A stretch of 13,142 nt of DNA from Alkanindiges sp. (GTDB lineage: Bacteria; Pseudomonadota; Gammaproteobacteria; Pseudomonadales; Moraxellaceae). Of this stretch, positions 9,901-13,142 are shown piece by piece. The DNA lies in the NCBI GenBank assembly GCA_030152125.1, contig JASLIR010000409.1, forward strand, positions 1 through 13,142, written 5' to 3'. Within the stretch, counting starts at the first letter, position 1. Every line of letters starts with the position of its first letter. The notes beneath the pieces were generated by a model. That model did no database searches. It was not told the DNA's origin and worked only from the letters and a program-made list of their open reading frames with translations. A program made the translations under genes and the position numbers.

Positions 9901-9966
9901 CGACATGATGGATGCTGTCAGTGTCGACAATAAGAATGTCATTTGGCGGCATGTATTATTTTTCAT
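3916..9966 (-). CDS. Giant surface protein: DUF11/SdrD_B/Ig-like stalk with large C-terminal outer-membrane beta-barrel
   Basis: About 2016 residues. Signal peptide 1-28 (AHA site). About 30-190 is a module shared with the adjacent 911-residue protein, including a Ca-type loop D122-S-N-Q-N-G-E-F-D130. About 480-560 looks like a carboxypeptidase-regulatory-type beta-sandwich (VFDAKTGLPVKGARVILLD). About 620-740 is a DUF11 domain (YTVTVLNNSKTTVSTDVDIA). About 755-860 is an SdrD_B-like domain opening with D765-C-N-R-N-G-V-Q-D773. About 865-890 is charged and helix-prone. About 960-1040 and 1055-1155 are Ig-like, the second resembling invasin Big_1. From about 1160 to 2000 runs an alternating aromatic/polar beta pattern (FYPVYGD-like PDEYYPVYGD, LYVRVDKGRSYAMYGDY), ending in AYMRFRFKF, an outer-membrane barrel-type last strand, plus a tail of about 24 residues. 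The barrel part has no cysteine; six lie in the stalk. I know this architecture only as an uncharacterised proteobacterial type. ATG 9966 lacks a Shine-Dalgarno; GTG 9978 has AGGG 9 bases upstream and is an equally plausible start. Confidence 0.82.
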   Translation of the reverse strand: MKNNTCRQMTFLLSTLTASIMSVQYAHAAVEVPAAGVNVTNTAYASYIDSDKKQQNTQSNTVEVSISVLYAIALTTPPLQEVEAGTKVIWLNTLTNLSNTDAKVLMSRLNVPGLSNIKIYIDSNQNGEFDSTDLLVTDALSLERLQSVNLWVVADTSASLSDRQILNLPLTATVLEDNSVKATATDSLITYLPKVYATKSVDRDSFTPDVNKSFDLTYTLAIENKSRAAITPTSVLIDGQPSSVVLMTDALPPNTVFKSARPLNPTAKVLYRTGDSSFSTQLPADKTLINELVVAYPQAIAANATEQVQLLVEMNSNIANTTLVNRFHIKHVVGGTEKTTDSNDVSTVVAGKPDISNNTSTYNKILATGTLNQPLYISANSTQCNAGRAVSDLVRIRIKSTKTGDEVIVVGTEVDPVTGKPALNTGVFHYELPTQESTTANPNDQVLQTVKRDQVLVSLINCLDSNGNPTTTIKDVNTSVLMDPYGVVFDAKTGLPVKGARVILLDATGRPIGNNVAFSVNRTTGALESMPAEQFTNELGEFIYPLVIAGTYSVRVDTSTIKSAITYKFTSDKAVYPVSGFINKQVNESWSYGGKFTLHEGDPALGIDIPIDPNGAVEPEKAILTVQKTASSNTAEVGDFEDYTVTVLNNSKTTVSTDVDIADTLPRGFVYVPGTARVDGINVSDPKGGKGPYLTLRLGSLAPQKQVKVQYRVYIGPNALNGDGTNRVYATDKDGNTSKEAAAVVKVSPGPLISDAFIIGKVFMDCNRNGVQDSGERGVPGIRIYMEDGSFVVTDRQGKYDFYGLTAKTHVLKLDRTTLPGGAELVLLDNRQAGDAGSRFADVKRGELHRADFAIADGAGECSQPLVEQIEKRQKEVEQNNINLEQVLRSDLSIDPLSSAVSDVRGQPSSGCISVQGTSSNCSVTLTKDQLSQLRSIDIDPVKAVKPVDLEGALETAESNKLAILNLKDGQVLPHDQTTIQVKGAAGATMQLFVNGKQVADDRIGKRAVLPDFQIAGLDFIGVELNVGRNEIEVRQLDLMGNVRDQQKISVIAPDNMSKISLSAPAQEAQANGTDVYQAVIRVTDQNGTLVASRTPVTLESTIGKIQLKDLDPEKPGIQTFVEGGTVVVPISAPTEPGEGTLQVTSGLFNATQPVRFLPNLRPMLAAGIIEGSLSLQHFDPKQLGRVSRNDGFEDELNELSSSDSGKTSATGRAALFLKGKVKGEYLLTLAYDSDKDKNQRLFRDIRPDEYYPVYGDAAAKGFDAQSTSKLYVRVDKGRSYAMYGDYVTRTENDDGLSLGQYSRSLTGAKTSLENNSGKITAFAARTNSRQITTEQRAMLITGPYAIGNVSSDAILSNSEKVEVIVRDRNNPGLIISQKTLTRFSDYQVDTFSNSIFLTSTLGSVDANNNPIYLRITIEADEGGPEYTVAGASGSVKVTKKLKVGGSYVKSDDPVTHDELSSVNTVVQLNDKTRLIAEFAHSNNTIDPSNSLTNVGATDPLTGEQSGNAMRVELTSQMQNIDLRVYHNQADSGFYNTASPVSAGRKESGIKAQTRIDKLGLLRVEAIRTEDQSNQGVRQGASASLERAINRILSLEVGLRYYRETANAASLSSAQVTPYDGTTARVKLNTALPWDGSSAFAEYEQDIADSSRRVFAVGGNYQITPNARLYARQEILSSINGLYELNDTQRRNTTVLGIDSAIARDSSVFSEYRVRDGISAREAEAAMGLRNRWEAAKGVYFNTSFEKIKVLEGVDNLSQDSTALSLGVEYLADPDWKAVGRMEVRWATQSTTTLNTLGFAYKLTDDVTMLTKNVFSKTENKSDTSGGRVVDRFQLGAAYRDSDTNRFDALTKLEYRYDDNQTNVSSPYLRNVYILSNHMNYHPTRAVTVSGQYAMKYVQDDFNGIKSNGTAQMLNGRFMYDINERWDAGINAGVLWSDVSDGKRFLLGAEVGYLLAANLWVSAGYNFAGYRDDDLTDSDTTIKGAYMRFRFKFDEDLFSFKNTAVNKSQEPGNAAR
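3937..3941 (-). promoter_or_regulatory. Ribosome binding site deciding the OmpA-like gene start
   Basis: AGGAG on the minus strand, 7 bases before ATG 3929, lies inside the last codons of the giant barrel gene. It fixes the start within a frame that is open further upstream, and it implies translational coupling across the 14-bp overlap. Confidence 0.8.
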
Positions 9967-9987
9967 ATGTCGCGACACGTTAGAATA

Positions 9988-9991
9988 CCCT
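9988..9991 (-). promoter_or_regulatory. Possible ribosome binding site for the giant barrel gene
   Basis: AGGG on the minus strand is 9 bases before GTG 9978 but 21 bases before ATG 9966. It is the only purine-rich match in the leader, so it favours the GTG start if the gene uses a Shine-Dalgarno at all. A 10-bp palindrome TGTCGCGACA (9968-9977) occupies the place where an RBS for the ATG would be. Confidence 0.4.
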
Positions 9992-10009
9992 AAAACCAGA
10001 AATGAAGGC

Positions 10010-10043
10010 TGTACAAACACCGACCGAAACCGGTGTTTGTACA
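10010..10043 (-). repeat. 13-bp perfect inverted repeat (intercistronic hairpin)
   Basis: TGTACAAACACCG at 10010-10022 is the exact reverse complement of 10031-10043, with an 8-base loop between. It lies in the 105-bp gap between the 911-residue DUF11 gene (stop 10072-10074) and the giant barrel gene. On the transcribed minus strand the stem is followed by GCCTTCATTTCTGG, not a T-run, so it is not a standard intrinsic terminator. It is better placed as an intra-operon RNA stem that protects the upstream message or partly attenuates read-through. A protein-binding operator is an alternative. Confidence 0.8.
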
Positions 10044-10071
10044 AGAACGCCTAATACATCGCAGTGATCAA

Positions 10072-12807
10072 TTAGTTATTGATTTTCACTGAGAATTGCA
10101 GTGTAGCTACTTCAGTTGGATCCAAACCGAAACCTGGTGTGGCAACAGAAGTACCGCTAACGATTGGCGTACCTTTACTGGCTGGTGTCAGTGAAGGTGC
10201 TGGTGTGGTCAGTGTGGTGTAAGCCGGTACGGCGTCACTGATTTTTACATTGGTAACAGGCGCAGCACTGCGGTTGGTTGCATCAATCTTATAGATGATA
10301 CAAGCACCTGGCTTGGCCTGAATTGGTGCAGTACCAAATCCGGTGTCAGCGGTGCCATCACAGGCAGCATCCAGCGCCTGGAATTTAGTCAGGTCCAAAC
10401 CACCATCACCTACAATAGTAGTGGTGTCTTCAACCTTCACTGCACTGGATGCTGGCTCGCCGTTAATAGCGCCAGTTGGTGTTACCGTAATGGTAGACAA
10501 ATCGTTCTGACCAGGTGTTGCACCGGCAGGCGTTTGTACCTTCACAATAATAGTTACTGCTTCACCCGGTTGCAGACCGGCACCACCAGGCGTGGTAGCC
10601 AGGAATGGCGTTAAATCACCACCTGTTACCAGTTCGTTGGCTTCGGCAATACCGTTGTTGTTCAGGTCAACATATACAGAAGTCGTTACACCGGCTAATG
10701 TACTGGTTACCGACAGTGGCAATGTACTTTGACCCGCACCACCTGCACCTTCAGTCACGTTACCGTTGTTGGTCAGGGTGTGGGTATAAGTTACCGTACC
10801 ACCAGCAGCGGTTTGACCCTGACGGTCAGGTACGAAAGACAGGGAGCGCACTTCATCAATCACAACGTGATCTTTCAGGCTATCGCTCAGGCCAGTTGCA
10901 GGACTGGAAATCGTGAAGTTGATATCACGGCTATCCGCTGGTGTTGCACCGGCAGGCGGGGTAACAACCGCACACAGGTAAGCTGTTTGACCAGCCAGAA
11001 TATTACCGGTGTTGGTAACCTTGTTGGTTGAACAGGTACCCGCTGCATCGCTGGTAAAGTATTCAACAGTCCAGCCAGCTGGCAGGTCGGAAGATACGTT
11101 AAAGTTGTCAGAACCGGCACCAAAGTTGGTTACAGCCAGATCAAACTTAACCGCTACACCAGGCTTGGTGGTCTTGTCATCCACGATGTAAGTCGTGTTC
11201 TGGCCTTCACCCGCTTTTGGTGTATCGTCATCAATACCGTTCTCATCACCCTTGCCGTTGCTCAAGTCTACTTTGGCAGCAATCAGGGCAGTAATACGCA
11301 GGGTCAGGGTATCCGGGGTAGCCGCAGCATTGCTAACCGGGGTAATGGTCAGAATGGTATCCAGGCCTGGGGCTGTTACCGGACCAGTGTAATTGCTAGG
11401 CAGGGTTACACGTACTACGATTTTCTGGGCAGAACCCGGTGCAATCGGACCGGTATCCTGGGTTGGGTCACCGTTAGTATCGGTTAATGGTGTTACACCA
11501 TCCGCTTTCAACAGTTCAACAATAGAACCTGCTGGCAAGCCGGCCTTGTTTACAGTGATGTTATACGCTTCATCAACATTACCGGTGTTGTGTACCCAGA
11601 TGGTTTCGCCACCGTTATTGCCAAAGCTGACTGGTGTGCCCTGCGTGGTAGTAGCAGTAATCAAGTCATCTTTTGCAGTATTGCCGGTATCTTTGTCAGC
11701 ATCGGCATAGGCATCGGTTTGCGCATCGTTGATGGTACCAATAAACTCTTTGGCAACCGTAGTTACTGCCGGGTTGGTTGGTGTAGTAGACGGTTGTGGA
11801 CCATCACCATCTTCATCATAGGTTGCAACGTTGGTAATATCGCCTGCTGGTGCAGTGGTATTTACCACAACTTTAAATTTCAATGTACCTGTCGCATTTA
11901 CCGGAATGGTATCAATGCTTGCAGTTACCTTGCCGCTATCAAATTTATATTTTACGCCGGTTTCAGCATCATCCGCATCACTACGCGCAGTGGAAGAGCC
12001 ACTCCATTTACCAGAGCCAGCCACATACGTTACATTAGGTGGCAGAACGTCTTCAATGGCTACATTGGTCGCTGCTGCATTACCCACGTTCTGGTAGGTT
12101 AAGGTGTATTCGATGGTACGCTGTGCCACAGTACCACTGGTTCTAACTGTGGCAATACTGGCTGCCTTGGTTACTACAACGTCCGGACCATTGGCAATTT
12201 TAACGGTATCTACGTTGGTTTTGGTGGTTGCCGCGTTGGCACCGCCACCTGGGGTAGTACTTAATACGTTAACAGCCGTAACGTTCAATTTACCCAGTGC
12301 ACCGTCGGTTACTGTGTTAGAAGTTGTACCAACTACCACAAAGTGGAATGCATAACCGGCATTCAGGCTTACTGTCTGGCCAATCAGGTTAATGTTGTTA
12401 TCCGCAACACCATTACCATCAGCATCCGCATAAATACGGATATTAGTAAAGTCGTAATCGTCGCCACCGGCGTTGGTCAGGTTCAGCGTAAAGGTGTCTG
12501 AACCGTTACCTGTGTTGGTCAGAGTATGTTTCAGTGCCACCTGGGTGTTCGGGTTGGCAATTTCTGTACGGTCTGCTTCCAGGGTAAAACTGGCAACCTG
12601 CAGTACTGTGGTTTTAACTTCGTTAGACGTAACCGTGCGCGTGGTTGACGTGCTGTCAACAAAGCTTGCGCTGGCAACGTTACTAATGTTTGTTCCCGCC
12701 GCAGGTGCAGCAGCAAATGCTGACGGAATAAATGCCATACCACCAACAACAACTGCAATGGATGCAGCCAGCTGGTTCAGGCGTGGTAACATGATGTGCT
12801 TAGACAT
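10072..12807 (-). CDS. Secreted multidomain DUF11/Ig-like repeat protein (911 aa)
   Basis: Residues 1-32 are a Sec signal peptide (K3, R9, hydrophobic core, SAFA before AAPAAG). About 36-190 is the N-terminal module shared with the downstream giant protein (AAGTNISNVASASFVDS), with a Ca-type loop D128-A-D-G-N-G-V-A-D136. About 204-340 is a DUF11 domain (YTLTYQNVGNAAATNVAIED). About 560-645 resembles the NEW3/NPCBM-associated beta-sandwich (FGAGSDNF, PAGWTVEYF). About 650-790 is another repeat unit with D714-L-N-N-N-G-I-A-E722. About 799-911 is a final DUF11-like domain ending in a beta-strand (LQFSVKINN). The sequence is rich in Thr, Ala, Val, Asn, Gly and Asp and poor in Lys/Arg, and has four cysteines in two nearby pairs. 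There is no barrel, LPXTG motif, lipobox or evident C-terminal anchor, so it is probably periplasmic or held at the surface by a partner. ATG 12807 has AGGGG 6 bases upstream. A structural fibre or layer subunit is possible but inferred. Confidence 0.82.
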   Translation of the reverse strand: MSKHIMLPRLNQLAASIAVVVGGMAFIPSAFAAAPAAGTNISNVASASFVDSTSTTRTVTSNEVKTTVLQVASFTLEADRTEIANPNTQVALKHTLTNTGNGSDTFTLNLTNAGGDDYDFTNIRIYADADGNGVADNNINLIGQTVSLNAGYAFHFVVVGTTSNTVTDGALGKLNVTAVNVLSTTPGGGANAATTKTNVDTVKIANGPDVVVTKAASIATVRTSGTVAQRTIEYTLTYQNVGNAAATNVAIEDVLPPNVTYVAGSGKWSGSSTARSDADDAETGVKYKFDSGKVTASIDTIPVNATGTLKFKVVVNTTAPAGDITNVATYDEDGDGPQPSTTPTNPAVTTVAKEFIGTINDAQTDAYADADKDTGNTAKDDLITATTTQGTPVSFGNNGGETIWVHNTGNVDEAYNITVNKAGLPAGSIVELLKADGVTPLTDTNGDPTQDTGPIAPGSAQKIVVRVTLPSNYTGPVTAPGLDTILTITPVSNAAATPDTLTLRITALIAAKVDLSNGKGDENGIDDDTPKAGEGQNTTYIVDDKTTKPGVAVKFDLAVTNFGAGSDNFNVSSDLPAGWTVEYFTSDAAGTCSTNKVTNTGNILAGQTAYLCAVVTPPAGATPADSRDINFTISSPATGLSDSLKDHVVIDEVRSLSFVPDRQGQTAAGGTVTYTHTLTNNGNVTEGAGGAGQSTLPLSVTSTLAGVTTSVYVDLNNNGIAEANELVTGGDLTPFLATTPGGAGLQPGEAVTIIVKVQTPAGATPGQNDLSTITVTPTGAINGEPASSAVKVEDTTTIVGDGGLDLTKFQALDAACDGTADTGFGTAPIQAKPGACIIYKIDATNRSAAPVTNVKISDAVPAYTTLTTPAPSLTPASKGTPIVSGTSVATPGFGLDPTEVATLQFSVKINN

Positions 12808-12813
12808 CTTAGG

Positions 12814-12818
12814 CCCCT
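12814..12818 (-). promoter_or_regulatory. Ribosome binding site of the 911-residue DUF11 gene
   Basis: AGGGG on the minus strand lies 6 bases before ATG 12807, inside the 36-bp spacer that follows the preceding gene. It supports this start. No promoter is visible in the spacer, so the gene is read from upstream. Confidence 0.7.
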
Positions 12819-12843
12819 ATTTTGTTAGATCCACTTGTTTAAA

Positions 12844-13142
12844 TTACTTGCCAGCAGCGGGAACGCTACTAACACGGGTTTGTGCCGTTACCACCACCGA
12901 CTTTCCAGCGGGAAGTTCAGCAATAGTCCAACGTAATGCACGATATTCCTGCAAAGGTACATTGACGGTTTGGCCACTCACCTTACGCTTGAGCGGCATC
13001 GCAGCAAAATTCACCCCATCAGTGCTTGCTTGCGCTTGGGCAGGTGAAGATTTCGCCAGGAATTGGGTTTCAGGAGGAATAGGCAAGGTTGCCTGTAGTC
13101 CTTTAATTGTTTTAGCCGTGTTATTGGTATAGGTTGCACGAT
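12844..13142 (-). CDS. 3' end of a small DUF11-like (conserved repeat domain) protein
   Basis: The minus-strand frame is open from the right edge to a TAA at 12844-12846, giving 98 residues; the start lies outside the window. The segment begins RATYTNNTAKTIKGLQATLP and continues with IPPETQFLAKSSP and DGVNFAAMPL. This follows the DUF11 pattern I know: 'YTNNxxxxVxxxxATLPIPxxTxY' then 'SPAxAxASxDGxxFxxxPL'. The end, PAGKSVVVTAQTRVSS, is the closing strand of that sandwich. The protein ends in VPAAGK with no anchor or membrane segment. A TTG at 13084-13086 is in frame but falls inside the domain, so it is not the start. The 36-bp gap to the next gene indicates a shared transcript. The complete protein is probably a single-domain exported companion of the two large proteins. 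Confidence 0.72.
   Translation of the reverse strand, partial: RATYTNNTAKTIKGLQATLPIPPETQFLAKSSPAQAQASTDGVNFAAMPLKRKVSGQTVNVPLQEYRALRWTIAELPAGKSVVVTAQTRVSSVPAAGK

Noticed and set aside
3916..9966. Inverse autotransporter (intimin/invasin) classification
   Set aside because: Intimin-type proteins have LysM and a 12-strand barrel before the Ig-like domains. Here the barrel follows them and is much larger.
10010..10043. Calling the long hairpin an intrinsic terminator
   Set aside because: Neither strand has a T-run directly after the stem, and the downstream giant gene has no obvious promoter of its own, so complete termination here is unlikely.
10072..12807. Gram-positive type cell-wall-anchored Sdr adhesin
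   Set aside because: DUF11 and SdrD_B domains also occur in Gram-positive adhesins, but there is no LPXTG motif or C-terminal membrane helix, and the neighbours are outer-membrane type proteins.
12473..13132. 219-residue plus-strand open frame across the right end
   Set aside because: It is antisense to two well-supported DUF11-type genes, crosses their boundary, lacks a recognisable domain and has no RBS-led start. It is a shadow of Thr/Asn/Val-rich coding on the other strand.

Overview
The window looks like chromosomal DNA of a Gram-negative proteobacterium. The evidence is Shine-Dalgarno-led genes, Sec signal peptides followed by outer-membrane and peptidoglycan-binding domains, a DedA-rhodanese fusion and a DUF2252 protein. 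Base composition is moderate. A beta- or gammaproteobacterium fits best, but I cannot name the genus.

Layout: (1) 1-224 (+) is the C-terminal tail of a DUF2252-type protein. (2) 225-415 is a short intergenic stretch with small hairpins. (3) 416-1363 (-) is a DedA-family membrane protein fused to a rhodanese domain. (4) 1510-2616 (+), divergent from it, is a family-4-type glycosyltransferase, closed by a perfectly palindromic bidirectional terminator. (5) 2682-13142 (-) is a run of four co-directional genes, read right to left: the 3' end of a small DUF11-like protein, a 911-residue secreted multidomain DUF11/Ig-like protein, a protein of about 2016 residues with a DUF11/SdrD_B/Ig-like stalk and a very large C-terminal outer-membrane beta-barrel, and an OmpA-like peptidoglycan-binding protein. 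Their promoter lies beyond the right edge.

The four minus-strand genes look like one surface-structure operon. Gaps are 36 bp and 105 bp, and the last two genes overlap by 14 bp. The 105-bp gap holds a 13-bp perfect inverted repeat that is not a classical terminator and may set the ratio of the 911-residue protein to the giant barrel protein. The two large proteins share an N-terminal module of about 150 residues. A reasonable inference is an envelope-spanning assembly: the barrel in the outer membrane, the OmpA-like protein tying it to the cell wall, and the DUF11 proteins as exported repeat-built components. Its function is not evident from sequence.

I saw no tRNA, rRNA, CRISPR array, insertion sequence or integrase in the window.
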